A stretch of 64,000 nt of DNA from Nitratidesulfovibrio sp. (GTDB taxonomy: Bacteria > Desulfobacterota > Desulfovibrionia > Desulfovibrionales > Desulfovibrionaceae). Shown here piece after piece: positions 1-9,321 of the stretch; within the stretch, counting starts at the first letter, position 1, and each line of letters opens with the position of its first letter. The position numbers and the translations under genes were made by a program. Where the stretch lies: the NCBI RefSeq assembly GCF_040373385.1, contig NZ_JBDXXH010000012.1, positions 27,392 to 91,391 of the forward strand, written 5' to 3'. Under the pieces are notes generated by a model. The model saw only the letters and a program-made list of their open reading frames with translations. It searched no databases and was not told where the DNA came from.

Positions 1-987
1 GACCGCGCGGGCGTGCCGCACGACAGCAAGTGGCGCACGCTGATCTTCTACATGCGCGGGCTGGGCGAGTTCAGCACCCTGAATGACGACCAGAAGGCCC
101 GCATCCAGCAACTGCTGGTGGACGTGCTGCACCGCCGCGACTTCAGCGAGCAGAGCTACCACGACGTGCTGCGGGCAGACCGCGACATCCGCGTGGAACC
201 CTACGAATGCCGCATGCGCGAGGCGTTGCAGGAAGCCGAACGGCTGGCCCGCGAATTCCGCGCCATGCTGCACCAGCGGCGGGGCGACATGGACAAACTG
301 GAGCAGGACAGCGTGCGCGCCGTGGAAAGCGGCCTGGACCCTGCGGAAGTGGTGCGCCTGTTGCGGGCCACCTTCAGCGAGGTGCGCGAGCAGATGGACA
401 ATGATGCCATCCGGGTGGGTGAACTGACCGTCACCGATCCGCTCACCGGCCTTGGCAACCGGCGTGCCTTCGATACGGCGCTGGCGGCGGGCGAGGCGGC
501 CTGGAAGGGCGGTACGGCCCTGGCGCTGGTGCTGTTCGACGTGGACCGCTTCAAGCGGATCAACGACCAGCACGGCCACCGTATCGGCGATCAGGTGTTG
601 CGCACCGTGGCCGAGGTGCTGCGCCGCAAGGTGGATGATTGCAACCGCAGCATGCCCGAGAGGGGCGGGGAATGTGCCTCGGTGGTGGCGCGCTATGGCG
701 GCGAAGAGTTTGCCCTGGTGCTGACCGGAGAGGGCGCGCAGCGGGCAGGCGAGATCGCCGAGTCGGTGCGGTCCGGGCTGGAGAGCGTCAGCTTTGCCAT
801 CCGTGACGGGCAGGGCCAGGTGGTGGAGCATGGCGTGCGCGTGACCCTGAGCGCGGGCGTGGCCCACGCCGGGCCGGGCCTGGCAGAACCGCTGACGGAC
901 AGCCTGTTCGACCTGGCCGACAAGGCCCTGTACGAGGCCAAGCGCGAAGGCCGCAACCGGGTGCGGGTGGCCATGGACGCCACCTAG
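1..987 (+). CDS. Diguanylate cyclase (GGDEF), 5' end cut by the window
   Basis: Makes the second messenger c-di-GMP from two GTP in the cytoplasm. The frame is open from base 1, so the true start is probably upstream; the first possible start here is GTG at 13 (324 aa, numbering used below). Residues 1-135 are helical and charged, with a coiled-coil look, and no known sensor domain is recognised. The catalytic domain covers about 137-322, with DPLTGLGNRRAF, the metal-site run LFDVDRFK, and GGEEF at 229-233. GGEEF is an active variant of GGDEF. The inhibitory RxxD site normally five residues before it is replaced by ECAS, so classical product inhibition is not expected. There is no clear operon partner: the next gene starts 318 bp later. 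Confidence 0.9.
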   Translation, partial: DRAGVPHDSKWRTLIFYMRGLGEFSTLNDDQKARIQQLLVDVLHRRDFSEQSYHDVLRADRDIRVEPYECRMREALQEAERLAREFRAMLHQRRGDMDKLEQDSVRAVESGLDPAEVVRLLRATFSEVREQMDNDAIRVGELTVTDPLTGLGNRRAFDTALAAGEAAWKGGTALALVLFDVDRFKRINDQHGHRIGDQVLRTVAEVLRRKVDDCNRSMPERGGECASVVARYGGEEFALVLTGEGAQRAGEIAESVRSGLESVSFAIRDGQGQVVEHGVRVTLSAGVAHAGPGLAEPLTDSLFDLADKALYEAKREGRNRVRVAMDAT

Positions 988-1305
988 CGGGCAGGCGCCC
1001 GGCGCATGGCCGCGATATTCCCGCAACCTCTTCGTATACTTCAATGTCTTGCTGAATCATCAGGGGGCTGCCGGAAACGATGCCCCGTGTCTCTCCGTCT
1101 CGCGTGATGACGAGCTGAAGTCGCCCCGGCCATATGGTCTGGGCGTCTTTCGTTGTGACGGACAGCATTGGACACCCAGGGGCATTCTTTCGCGTGCACG
1201 GATTGCAGTGGGAAGGGAAAGGTGTATTCTGGAAACATCGACCCTTCTGCGCACGTCGCCCGCGACGCTGCTCCCCCTGAATCCCTGTTACGAGGGAGGC
1301 ACGCC
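988..1305. other. Intergenic region upstream of the multicopper oxidase
   Basis: 318 bp without a convincing gene. A weak sigma-70-like pair, TTGCAG and TATTCT with a 16-base spacer, lies around 1203-1230 and could drive the oxidase gene. I see no copper-regulator operator that I would stand behind. A frame runs upstream from the oxidase through a TTG at 1168, but it lacks a ribosome-binding site and would put 46 residues before the Tat signal. Confidence 0.35.
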
Positions 1306-3255
1306 ATGTCCACGAAGGTCCATCGCAACGATCCCAGGCCGACTCGCGCCGATGCCCCCGCGCGCCTGAGCCGCCGGGATTTTCTGCTGCTTACCGGCGG
1401 AACGGCCCTGGCGCTGGGCATTGCCTCCGGATTGCCGCCATGGCTGGGCCGGGCAGGGGCGGCCACGCCCCGCATGATGTCCGGCGGGCCGCTGCCGCTA
1501 CCCGGCCAATCCGGCCTGTTCGGGGTTCTGAGCCCCACCGGACCGTTCACCCTTGCCGCCGGGCTTCAGGCCGGCTTGCTGCCCGCAACGGGCGGGCCTC
1601 TGCTGGCCTACACGACCGAACATCAGGGCATCGTCTACCATAACCCGGTGCTGGTGCTGGAGAAGGGGCAGGACTTCGCCGTGCGGATGGTCAACGGACT
1701 CGATCGGTTGGGTCCGGCACCCGTCGGCCACGGTTCCCACGGTGCCAGCGCCGGGGCAGCGCCATCCGGCCCGGACACCATCATTCACTGGCACGGCGTG
1801 GATTGCCCGTGGCAGCAGGCCGGGCATCCCATGTATGCCGTGGGACCGGGGGAGCATTACGATTACGCTTTTCCTGTAACCAACCGGGCGGGCACCTACT
1901 GGTACCACCCGCACCCGCACGGGGACACCGCGCGGCAGGCCTATCTCGGCCTGGCCTCGTTCTTCATCGTGCGCGACGACGCGGAACGCGCCTTTGCCCG
2001 CGAACTGGATCTGTCCCTGGGAACCACCGATATTCCGTTGCTGTTGCAGGATAAACGCATCGGCCCGGATGGCGGGCTGGTTTATGCACCCACCGAGGAT
2101 GAACTGTTCATGGGGTATCTGGGCGACCGGATTCTTGCCAATGGCGCCCATCTGCCCACGCTGTCCGCGTCCACCAGGCTGTACAGGTTCCGCATGCTCA
2201 ACGGTAGCACGGCGCGGATTTTCAACCTGGCTTTCACGGGAGGCGGTGCGGGCAAGGCCGGTGCGCGCCTGCCCATGACCCTGATAGCCAATGACGGCGG
2301 GTTCCTTCCCGCCCCGCTTCGGGTGGAAGGAGTGTTCCTGGCACCGGGCGAGCGGGTGGAGGTGCTGCTGGACCTGCGCGGCATGGAACTGGGGGCGCAG
2401 GTGTGGTTGCGCAATCTTCCCTTCGATCCCATGCACAACGAGATGGAGCACGGGACCGGAGAGGCTGGGCACGACAACACGGGCGGGGCCCACGCCGGTG
2501 CGGTTACGCCCACCGGTCCCGCACGGGGAATGGAAATGGGTCATGACGGTTCCATGGCCCACGGCATGAACCGTGCCACCCTGCCAGCAACAACGGGCAG
2601 CCTGGCTGGCCCAAGTGGGCCGGGTGGGCAAGGCGGAACAAGTGGGCAGGGCGGACACGCAGGGCACGGGAGCGGGCCTGCGTCCGGCAGTGCAGATGGG
2701 GAATCTGCCGGGCTGGCCGAGGGCGGCGACTACCCCATCCTGCGGGTGTCGGTGGATCGCACGGAACGTTACGACCGCAAGATCCCCGAAAAATTGCCTG
2801 TACCGGGCGAGCCCGTGCCCGCCACGGGGGGGCAGCCCGCGTTCAGTCGTGTGCTGCGGCTGGAAGCCAACGGCAAGCGCTGGACCATCGCCGGGGAAAC
2901 CTTTGTCATGGACCGTCATCCCATCACCGTGCCGGACAGGCGCCACGAGACGTGGGCCATGGAAAATGCGGCTCGCAGCATGCCGCACCCCATGCACCTG
3001 CACGGGTATTTCCTGCGGGTGCGCGAACGGCGGGGCAGCCCGGCGCAGGTGCGCGCCCTGGCCGTGGACGGCACGGGCAGGTTGCCCACCGACCTTGGCC
3101 TGAAGGATACTGTTCTGGTGTGGCCCGGTGAAACGGTGCTGGCCGACGTGAACTTCGGCAATCCCGCTTACCCCGGCGAACAGATATTCCTGTTCCACTG
3201 CCACAATCTGGAGCACGAGGACCAGGGGATGATGGTCAACGTGCGCTTGCCGTAG
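1306..3255 (+). CDS. Tat-exported multicopper oxidase with His/Met-rich loop (CueO/CopA-like)
   Basis: Periplasmic copper enzyme of 649 aa that couples substrate (probably Cu(I) or phenolics) oxidation to oxygen reduction. ATG 1306 was chosen because AGGGAGG sits just upstream and it places the twin-arginine motif SRRDFL at 22-27, followed by a hydrophobic run. All four copper-ligand motifs are visible: HWH at 161-163, HPHPH at 201-205, HPMHLH at 561-566 and HCHNLEHEDQGMM at 631-643, with the type-1 ligands Cys632, His637 and Met642. A long linker at about 380-480 is rich in His, Met and Gly (for example HNEMEHG, GMEMGHDGSMAHGM, GHAGHGSG), as in copper-tolerance oxidases. No copper gene neighbours are present. 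In an anaerobe it may serve copper or oxygen defence; that is inference. Confidence 0.9.
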   Translation: MSTKVHRNDPRPTRADAPARLSRRDFLLLTGGTALALGIASGLPPWLGRAGAATPRMMSGGPLPLPGQSGLFGVLSPTGPFTLAAGLQAGLLPATGGPLLAYTTEHQGIVYHNPVLVLEKGQDFAVRMVNGLDRLGPAPVGHGSHGASAGAAPSGPDTIIHWHGVDCPWQQAGHPMYAVGPGEHYDYAFPVTNRAGTYWYHPHPHGDTARQAYLGLASFFIVRDDAERAFARELDLSLGTTDIPLLLQDKRIGPDGGLVYAPTEDELFMGYLGDRILANGAHLPTLSASTRLYRFRMLNGSTARIFNLAFTGGGAGKAGARLPMTLIANDGGFLPAPLRVEGVFLAPGERVEVLLDLRGMELGAQVWLRNLPFDPMHNEMEHGTGEAGHDNTGGAHAGAVTPTGPARGMEMGHDGSMAHGMNRATLPATTGSLAGPSGPGGQGGTSGQGGHAGHGSGPASGSADGESAGLAEGGDYPILRVSVDRTERYDRKIPEKLPVPGEPVPATGGQPAFSRVLRLEANGKRWTIAGETFVMDRHPITVPDRRHETWAMENAARSMPHPMHLHGYFLRVRERRGSPAQVRALAVDGTGRLPTDLGLKDTVLVWPGETVLADVNFGNPAYPGEQIFLFHCHNLEHEDQGMMVNVRLP

Positions 3256-3644
3256 GCGGTTCGTCTCACGGGCATCCCGTTCGCCATCAGTTCCGGGATC
3301 CCTCTGTGTTCCGGGCGCGTTCCATGACCGCGAAATCCCCCCACGGGGATACCGTTGCCCGCTTCGCCGCCTGAAGCCGGGTCCGCATCGTCGTGCCTGC
3401 GTTGTCGACGCCCCGCAGCCAGCGGAAGGGAGTACGAAGCGCTGCTTGTCCGTACGGGAACTGGGAGGGCGGGCATGCCATGCCCCTGTCGCATCCCCGG
3501 AATTTCACGCATCATTCCCGCGAGCCATGGTGTTGTGAATTTTCCGGTCCTGCCCTAACGAGAAAGCAGTCCCCCGGGCCATGCCGCCCGACACGCATGC
3601 GGGGTCCCTTCCCGCGCAACATTCCATCACGACGCAGGTTTTCC
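3256..3644. other. Intergenic region upstream of the sigma-54 activator
   Basis: 389 bp. The only structured signal seen is a perfect 7-1-7 inverted repeat, GGGCATG C CATGCCC, at 3471-3485. It could be an operator for the downstream regulator, but a GC-rich palindrome of this size can also occur by chance. No terminator with a T-run was found after the oxidase gene. A frame open from 3393 joins the regulator, but residues before ATG 3645 do not look like protein. Confidence 0.3.
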
Positions 3645-5591
3645 ATGTCGCCCGAAGCTCCCCCCTACCGGTTCGCCCTGCTCGCGCATTCGCCCGACGT
3701 GGCCGAGTCCGTCCGGCTTTTCGTGCATGATTCCGGTTACGACACCCAGTTCCGCATCGTGAATTTCACGACGGCCGTGTCCGTGGCCAGGGAATGCCTG
3801 CAAAGCGGCACGGAAGTGGTCATCTGCCACGGCGGCACCGGCAACAGCATTCTGCAGGCCCTTGGACATTCCGTGGTCGCGATCGACCGCACGGACATGG
3901 ACGTCATCAAGACCGTGCGGCGGGCGAGCGCGGTCGGCCGGGACATGGTTCTGGCCGCGTACCTGGACGAGGAGCACGACATGGAGGCCATCGAAGAGCT
4001 TCTCGACGTGCGGCTTCACCATATAGCCTACTCCTCGTCCGAGGAACTTTTCGCCTCGATAGACGACCTGTACCGGCAGGGGGTGCGCGTTCTCGTGGGC
4101 GGCGGGGTCAGCAAGGCGTACATGGAACGCCTGGGCGGCACGGGGTTCGTCATCGCGCCGAACAGGCACAGCATCGAAAAGGCCTTCCGCCAGGCGGAGG
4201 CGATAGCTCGCCGCAAACGCCGCGAAATAATGCAGCACGAGGATCTGCTCGCGGTCTTCAAGCAACTGGGCGAAGGCGTGGTGAGCGTGGACGCGGCGGG
4301 CAGGCTTCTGTTCGTCAACCAGCGGGCGCTGAACCTGCTCCGGCTGCCGCGCGGGCTGGGGGCTCAGGCCGGGGCGATCCTCGAAAGGCTGCTTTTGCCC
4401 GAGGTGCTTGCGAGCAGGGCGCCGAGTCAGGATGCGCTGGTTGAAATAAACGGCGCGCAACTCGTGGTCGCCACGCTGCCCACCTTTATCCATCACGGCG
4501 AGCCGGGCGCGGTCGCGCTCTTTCAGGATGTCGCCGCGCTGCAGAAAATCAACCGCAAGATCGGCGAGGAACTCTACGCCAAGGGTTTTGTCGCCCGCTA
4601 TGATGTGGAGGACATTCTGGGACAAACCCCCGGCATCCGCACCCTGAAGAAGAAGATTCTAGATTTCGCCCCGACCTCGGCAGCGGTTCTCATAAACGGC
4701 GAAACCGGCACGGGGAAGGAACTCGCGGCGCACGCCCTTCACAAACGGAGCACGCGCAGCGCCCACCCCTTCGTGGCGGTGAACTGCGGCGCCGTTCCGG
4801 AAAACCTGCTGGAGAGCGAACTCTTCGGCTATGAAGAGGGCGCGTTTACCGGCGCCCGCCGAGGCGGAAAGGCCGGATTGTTCGAACTGGCGAACAACGG
4901 CACCCTGTTTCTGGACGAGGTGGGCGAGATAAGCCACGAAATGCAGTTGCGCCTGCTGCGCGTCCTCGAGGCGGGCGAAGTCATGCGCGTGGGCGGCAGC
5001 CGCTTTCTGCCGGTGGAGGTGCGGATCGTCAGCGCATCGCACAAGCCACTGTTGCAACTGGTGGCCGAACGGAAATTCCGCCGCGATCTGTACTACCGTC
5101 TTTCCACCTTGAAGATTCAGGTGCCCCCCCTGCGGGAGCGGCTGGACGACGCGGCGCTGCTCGTCCGCAAGCTGCTGCCCCGCTACGGTAAAGCGGAAAG
5201 TGTGCTCTGTCCCGAACTGGAACGGCAGATACGCACGTGGAATTGGCCGGGCAATATCCGGGAATTGCTGGCTGTCATGGAAAGCTACCTCATCCAGTTG
5301 AAAACGGACGGGTCCGACCCGGAGCTGTTCGCGGCCATACTGCAGGAGAACATGATGCCGGAACACGCCGATATCGGCGTCGCGTCGCCTTTTCCGTCAC
5401 TGTTCGATCCCGAAGGAACACTGCGGGACAACTTGAACGAGGCCAGGCGGTTCATCGTCGAACGGACCGTGACCTTTCATGGCGGGGACAGGAAGGCCGC
5501 CGCCCGCTCGCTCGGGATCAACTATTCCACCCTCTGGCGGGCCATGTCGCATGGCGGTTCACCGGAGCCTTCAGACAGCGAGTCCGGGTAG
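3645..5591 (+). CDS. Sigma-54-dependent activator with PrpR-type N-terminal sensor
   Basis: Enhancer-binding transcription activator, 648 aa. Residues about 8-195 resemble the PrpR_N ligand-binding fold, which in PrpR senses a small metabolite. Residues about 200-310 look like a PAS domain. The AAA+ domain has Walker A GETGTGKE at 352-359 and the sigma-54 contact loop GAFTGA at 399-404, followed by the Walker B-like run [10 protein letters not shown] Fis-type helix-turn-helix is at about 616-634 ([18 protein letters not shown]). No receiver domain is present, so activation is probably by ligand. It is divergent in type from its housekeeping surroundings and sits directly before the rhodanese/ABC/dehydratase genes, which I infer are its targets. 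ATG 3645 gives a clean start of the sensor domain; its ribosome site is weak. Confidence 0.88.
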   Translation: MSPEAPPYRFALLAHSPDVAESVRLFVHDSGYDTQFRIVNFTTAVSVARECLQSGTEVVICHGGTGNSILQALGHSVVAIDRTDMDVIKTVRRASAVGRDMVLAAYLDEEHDMEAIEELLDVRLHHIAYSSSEELFASIDDLYRQGVRVLVGGGVSKAYMERLGGTGFVIAPNRHSIEKAFRQAEAIARRKRREIMQHEDLLAVFKQLGEGVVSVDAAGRLLFVNQRALNLLRLPRGLGAQAGAILERLLLPEVLASRAPSQDALVEINGAQLVVATLPTFIHHGEPGAVALFQDVAALQKINRKIGEELYAKGFVARYDVEDILGQTPGIRTLKKKILDFAPTSAAVLINGETGTGKELAAHALHKRSTRSAHPFVAVNCGAVPENLLESELFGYEEGAFTGARRGGKAGLFELANNGTLFLDEVGEISHEMQLRLLRVLEAGEVMRVGGSRFLPVEVRIVSASHKPLLQLVAERKFRRDLYYRLSTLKIQVPPLRERLDDAALLVRKLLPRYGKAESVLCPELERQIRTWNWPGNIRELLAVMESYLIQLKTDGSDPELFAAILQENMMPEHADIGVASPFPSLFDPEGTLRDNLNEARRFIVERTVTFHGGDRKAAARSLGINYSTLWRAMSHGGSPEPSDSESG

Positions 5592-5627
5592 TCCCGATCA
5601 TCCTTCCCGGCGCGATGCGCTTTTGCG

Positions 5628-5658
5628 TTTTTGCATTTGAAATGCATTTCTGCAAAAA
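5628..5658. promoter_or_regulatory. AT-rich overlapping palindromes, candidate activator-binding site
   Basis: Seen directly: TGCATTT G AAATGCA (5632-5646) and the perfect 12-bp palindrome GAAATGCATTTC (5639-5650) overlap. Both are enclosed by TTTTTGCA (5628-5635) and TGCAAAAA (5651-5658). In a GC-rich region this AT-rich symmetric block stands out. It lies about 200 bp before the sigma-54 promoter candidate at 5848, a usual enhancer distance, so I infer it is the upstream site of the activator encoded just before it. It could instead be a weak terminator for that gene. Confidence 0.5.
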
Positions 5659-5847
5659 AAACTGCTTCCGCCCCCCTTGTGACTGTCGTGCGCATGCCCG
5701 ATGTGCTGTGAAATAAGTCCAACAAGAAAGGGATGTTGCACGGGCAGTCATTTTCCGTCACTTTTATGTGGTGGAATGGAAACAGTTTATATTCAAGACT
5801 GTTACGACGGATTCCCGCTGTCCACTCCGTGCTTGGCGGGCGCGGCG

Positions 5848-5863
5848 TGGTATGCTTCGTGCT
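5848..5863 (+). promoter_or_regulatory. Candidate sigma-54 (-24/-12) promoter for the rhodanese-ABC operon
   Basis: TGGTATGCTTCGTGCT. The GG (5849-5850) and GC (5861-5862) are separated by exactly 10 bases. The sequence fits the degenerate consensus TGGYMYRN4TTGCW at every position except the first T of TTGC. A transcript would start near 5873, about 55 bases before the rhodanese ATG. Its position between a sigma-54 activator and the gene set supports it; it was found by eye only. Confidence 0.55.
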
Positions 5864-5927
5864 ATTCCCCGACCGCGCGGCGTACGCGCTGGTAGAGAAT
5901 ATCGCGGACAAAGGGAGGTCTGGTCGT

Positions 5928-7604
5928 ATGAGTGAATGTGCCGCAAAGGCAAAGTATCCCGCCACGTCGGGAGAGCGCTGGACATGGTGCACCGCCCGCG
6001 AAGCCGAAGCGCTGTTTGCCGGAACGAAAGAGCTTGCGGTTCTGGATGTGCGCGAGCAGGGGGAGTTTACCCGGGGGCATATCCTGTTGGCTTCGTGCGT
6101 GCCGCTCAGCCGGCTTGAGCTGCTTGCCGAAGACCTTGTGCCGTGCCGACGCACGCTGATCGTGCTTGTCGACGATGGCGACGAGAAATGTTCTCCCCGG
6201 GCGGAAAGGGCGGCGAGCCGCCTGGCGGACATCGGGTATTCGCAACTGCGGGTACTGAAGGGCGGCATGCGGGCCTGGCTTTCGGAAGGCCTGACGGAGG
6301 TCTCCGGGGTGGGCGCGTTGAGCAAAGGCTTCGGCGAATACGTGGAGTCGCGGCTGCACACTCCGGCGCTTGACCCGGCAGAGGTTAAGCAGCTTCTCGA
6401 ACAGGAAAGGAACTCCGTCATCATCGACGTGCGTCCGCGCGACGAATACACCCGCATGAACATCCCCGGGGGGATAAACGCCCCCGGTTGCGAGGTGCTG
6501 TACCGCTTCGCCGACCTGGTGCCCGACGCGAACACCACGGTCATCATCAACTGCGCCGGTCGCACGCGCAGCATCATCGGCACGCAGACCCTGCTGAACG
6601 CAGGCGTTCCCAACCGCGTCTTCGCGCTGAAGGGCGGGACGATGAACTGGCGGCTGTCCGGCCTTTCGCTTGCCTTCGGCACCGCCGAATGTTCCGCCCC
6701 GCCTTCCCTGAAATCCATCGAATACGCGCGGCAACGCGCCTTCGCCATAGCCGAGGCGTTCGCCATCCCTTTTGCCGAGGCCGACGAGGTGCATGCCTGG
6801 CAGAAAGAGGCGGACGGCACGACGCTGTATCTTTTCGACGTGCGGCAGCCCGAGGAATTCGAAACCGGACACTTGCCTGGCTCGCGCAACGCGCCCGGAG
6901 GCCAGTTGGTTCAATCGACTGATGAATACGCCGCTGTGCGCAACGCGCGCTTCGTCCTCGTGGACGATACGGAAATCCGCGCGATCATGACCGCGCATTG
7001 GCTCAAGCAGATGGGCCTTCCCCACGTGTACGTGCTGCGTGGGGGGCTTGGCGGGTCGGGCTTGGGGGCGGGGGGCCTGGACACGGGCACCGTCGCCCCC
7101 GCATGCAGCTATGCGCCGCCCGCGACGGAGACGATTCCGGCCCCGGTCCTTGCGGCACGGCTGGAGGCGGCCCCCGCGTGCCTGGTCATCAACGTGGGCG
7201 GCAGTGGCGCGCACCGCAAGGGGCACATCCCCAGGGCGGCCTGGGTCGCCCGGGGGTATCTGGAGCTGGCGCACGCCTGCCATCCGGACGCCACCGAGGT
7301 CGTCGTCACGTCGGACACCGAATATCATGCGCGGCTTGCCGCGGCCGACGCGGCGTTGCTGTGGGACAAGGCCCCGGTCAGGGTGCTCGCGGGCGGCAAC
7401 CCCGCCTGGGCCTCGGGCGGCTTTCCGCTGGCGACGGGCATGCCGTGGGCGTTGTGCGCCGAGGATGACGCCTGGTACAGGCCATACCAGGATCCCGACG
7501 CTTCGCCGGACGCCATGCACAGTTATTTTGATTGGGAGTTCGGACTTGTGGAGCGCATCAGAAAGGACGGTGCAGTGTCCTTTCAGTTGTTCGAGAAAAA
7601 GTGA
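5928..7604 (+). CDS. Four-domain rhodanese-like protein, one catalytic cysteine
   Basis: Cytoplasmic protein of 558 aa with no signal peptide. Start ATG 5928 has AGGGAGG nine bases upstream. Four rhodanese repeats are visible, at roughly 14-125, 145-255, 285-395 and 425-520, each with a DVR/NVG-type strand, a GH(I/L)-type turn and a GG-x-W-like end. Only repeat 2 has the active-site loop with cysteine (NCAGRTRS, Cys209). The aligned position is Asp in repeats 1 (VDDGDEK) and 3 (VDDTEIR) and Ser in repeat 4 (TSDTEYH). Rhodaneses move sulfane sulfur from thiosulfate or persulfides to thiols. It is the first gene after the candidate sigma-54 promoter and sits 56 bp before the ABC binding protein, so it probably handles sulfur from the imported compound; that role is inference. 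Confidence 0.85.
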   Translation: MSECAAKAKYPATSGERWTWCTAREAEALFAGTKELAVLDVREQGEFTRGHILLASCVPLSRLELLAEDLVPCRRTLIVLVDDGDEKCSPRAERAASRLADIGYSQLRVLKGGMRAWLSEGLTEVSGVGALSKGFGEYVESRLHTPALDPAEVKQLLEQERNSVIIDVRPRDEYTRMNIPGGINAPGCEVLYRFADLVPDANTTVIINCAGRTRSIIGTQTLLNAGVPNRVFALKGGTMNWRLSGLSLAFGTAECSAPPSLKSIEYARQRAFAIAEAFAIPFAEADEVHAWQKEADGTTLYLFDVRQPEEFETGHLPGSRNAPGGQLVQSTDEYAAVRNARFVLVDDTEIRAIMTAHWLKQMGLPHVYVLRGGLGGSGLGAGGLDTGTVAPACSYAPPATETIPAPVLAARLEAAPACLVINVGGSGAHRKGHIPRAAWVARGYLELAHACHPDATEVVVTSDTEYHARLAAADAALLWDKAPVRVLAGGNPAWASGGFPLATGMPWALCAEDDAWYRPYQDPDASPDAMHSYFDWEFGLVERIRKDGAVSFQLFEKK

Positions 7605-7660
7605 CACGTATTGCAGAGGCTCTCTGGATATGCACAACATTTTTCTGATTCGGAGGAGCA

Positions 7661-9178
7661 ATGTACACACTGATCAGATCATTGTTTTCGGCCCTGCTCA
7701 TCCTTGCCATGTGCGCCAGCACGGCATTCGCCAAGGGCGATACGCTGACCGTCGGCATCGTCCAGGGCTGTAAGGCGCTGGACCCCCAGAACACGATAGC
7801 CGGCGTGACCTACGGCGTCGTCGTGCACATCAACGAAACGCTTGTAGGCTTGGAGGACGGAAAGCTCGTTCCGCTTCTGGCGCAAAGCTGGAAAATGCTG
7901 GACGACAAGGTTTCGTACGAATTCAAGCTGAAGCCGGGCGTGAAGTTCCATAATGGCGAGACCATGACCGCGGACGACGTCGTCTTTTCCTTCAAGCGGG
8001 CGCTCAGCCCCGCTGGCGTGGCCATCAAGTCGTTCTCCATGTATCTGGCCGACGCGAAGAAGATCGACGACCACACCGTGGTGCTGCGGGCCGTTAGTCC
8101 CATGGGCGAAACCTTTCTCGGCAGCTTGAGCCACCCGTGGGCGTCCATCTTCAGCAAGAAGGCTGTGGAAGCTTCCGGCCCGGATTACGGGCAGCACCCC
8201 GTGGGCACCGGCAAGTTCAGGTTGAAGGAACTGGTGCCCGGCGACCGCGTGGTGCTGGAGCGTTTCGACGGCTACCACGGCACGAAGGCCCGCGTCAGGA
8301 ATCTGGTGTTCCGTTCCATCATCGAGGCCACCAGCCGTACCATCGAACTGGAAAGCGGCGCCGTCGACACGATCATGGACGTCGCCCCTGTCGACGTCAG
8401 CCGCATCAAGGATAACCCGGCCCTCGAGGTGGTGTCCGTGCCGTCGTCCCGTAGCTACCACATCGGTTTCAACCTGAAGAAGGCCCCCTTCGACAATCGC
8501 AAGGTGCGCGAAGCCGTGAACATGGCCCTCAACCGTCCGGGCATCATCAAGGTAGTCTTCCGGGGCCAAGCCGAAGCGGCACGCGGCCCGGTGCCCTCCA
8601 CCATCACCTACAACAAGTTCGGGAATTCCCCTGAAACGCCCTACGATCCGGCGGCGGCCAGGAAGCTGCTGCAGGAAGCCGGCTTTCCAAAAGGGTTCAA
8701 GACGGCCCTGCTGATTCCCGACCGCACCGACTATCTGGGCATCGCCACGGTGGTCCAGAACAACCTTCGGGAAATAGGCATCGACATGGAAGTCAAGGTC
8801 ATCGAGTCCGGCTCCTTCCTTGATGTGGTCCGCGAAGCCGACCATGATCCCTATCTCACCAACTGGGGGGGCAACGTGCCCACGGCGGACCCGTTCTTCT
8901 CCATGACGCCGCTGTTCCACTCGCGAGGCATCGGTCAGACGAACCGCTACTACTACAGCAACCCCCGGGTGGACGAGTTGCTCGACAAGGGCGTCCAGAC
9001 TCCCGAAGGCCCGGAAAAGGCGGCGATCTACGGCGAGATATGGGACATCCTCAACGCCGACCTGCCCCAGACGACGCTGCTGGCCCCAATGAACTTGTAC
9101 GGCAAAGTGAAGAACCTGAAAGGCATCGAGTATTCGCCCACGGTGATCAACTACTTCGGCAATGCGTACTTCGAATAG
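7661..9178 (+). CDS. ABC transporter periplasmic substrate-binding protein, family 5 (DppA/OppA-like)
   Basis: 505 aa with a Sec signal peptide (hydrophobic run to about residue 24, cleavage likely after STAFA). It has typical family-5 features: LVPLLAQSWKM, FKLKPGVKFHNGE, ADDVVFSFKRALSP and VREAVNMALNR. The family binds di- and oligopeptides, nickel chelates, opines, glutathione and some oligosaccharides, so the ligand cannot be named from sequence. ATG 7661 follows a GGAGGA ribosome site. It is the first transporter gene of the cluster and is separated from the permease by a strong hairpin, as expected if the binding protein is made in excess. Confidence 0.9.
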   Translation: MYTLIRSLFSALLILAMCASTAFAKGDTLTVGIVQGCKALDPQNTIAGVTYGVVVHINETLVGLEDGKLVPLLAQSWKMLDDKVSYEFKLKPGVKFHNGETMTADDVVFSFKRALSPAGVAIKSFSMYLADAKKIDDHTVVLRAVSPMGETFLGSLSHPWASIFSKKAVEASGPDYGQHPVGTGKFRLKELVPGDRVVLERFDGYHGTKARVRNLVFRSIIEATSRTIELESGAVDTIMDVAPVDVSRIKDNPALEVVSVPSSRSYHIGFNLKKAPFDNRKVREAVNMALNRPGIIKVVFRGQAEAARGPVPSTITYNKFGNSPETPYDPAAARKLLQEAGFPKGFKTALLIPDRTDYLGIATVVQNNLREIGIDMEVKVIESGSFLDVVREADHDPYLTNWGGNVPTADPFFSMTPLFHSRGIGQTNRYYYSNPRVDELLDKGVQTPEGPEKAAIYGEIWDILNADLPQTTLLAPMNLYGKVKNLKGIEYSPTVINYFGNAYFE

Positions 9179-9189
9179 CTAGAAACCGT

Positions 9190-9234
9190 TCCTTTCCGGC
9201 CGGTACGGGTGCTGCCCGTACCGGCCGGAAAGGA
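9190..9234 (+). terminator. Perfect 20-bp stem hairpin between binding protein and permease genes
   Basis: Arms 9190-9209 and 9215-9234 are exact inverted copies with a 5-base loop (TGCTG). No T-run follows. In ABC operons such intercistronic hairpins usually stabilise the upstream message or partially stop transcription, giving more binding protein than permease. Classification as partial terminator or RNA-stability element is inference; the structure itself is plain in the sequence. Confidence 0.7.
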
Positions 9235-9321
9235 CAGGCGCATATTGCCGCCGGTTGCAGGCCACAGGGGGCACGGCGCCCGCTATCTGCACATCCCGTC
9301 CCGGCATGAGGAGGCGCATGC

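Noticed and set aside
1168-1305. N-terminal extension of the multicopper oxidase from TTG 1168
   Set aside because: ATG 1306 has a good ribosome site and a correctly placed Tat signal; the extension would bury the signal.
5628-5658. Reading the AT-rich palindrome only as a Rho-independent terminator of the activator gene
   Set aside because: The stem is AT-rich and interrupted. It remains possible, but symmetry and distance to the promoter candidate favour a protein-binding site.
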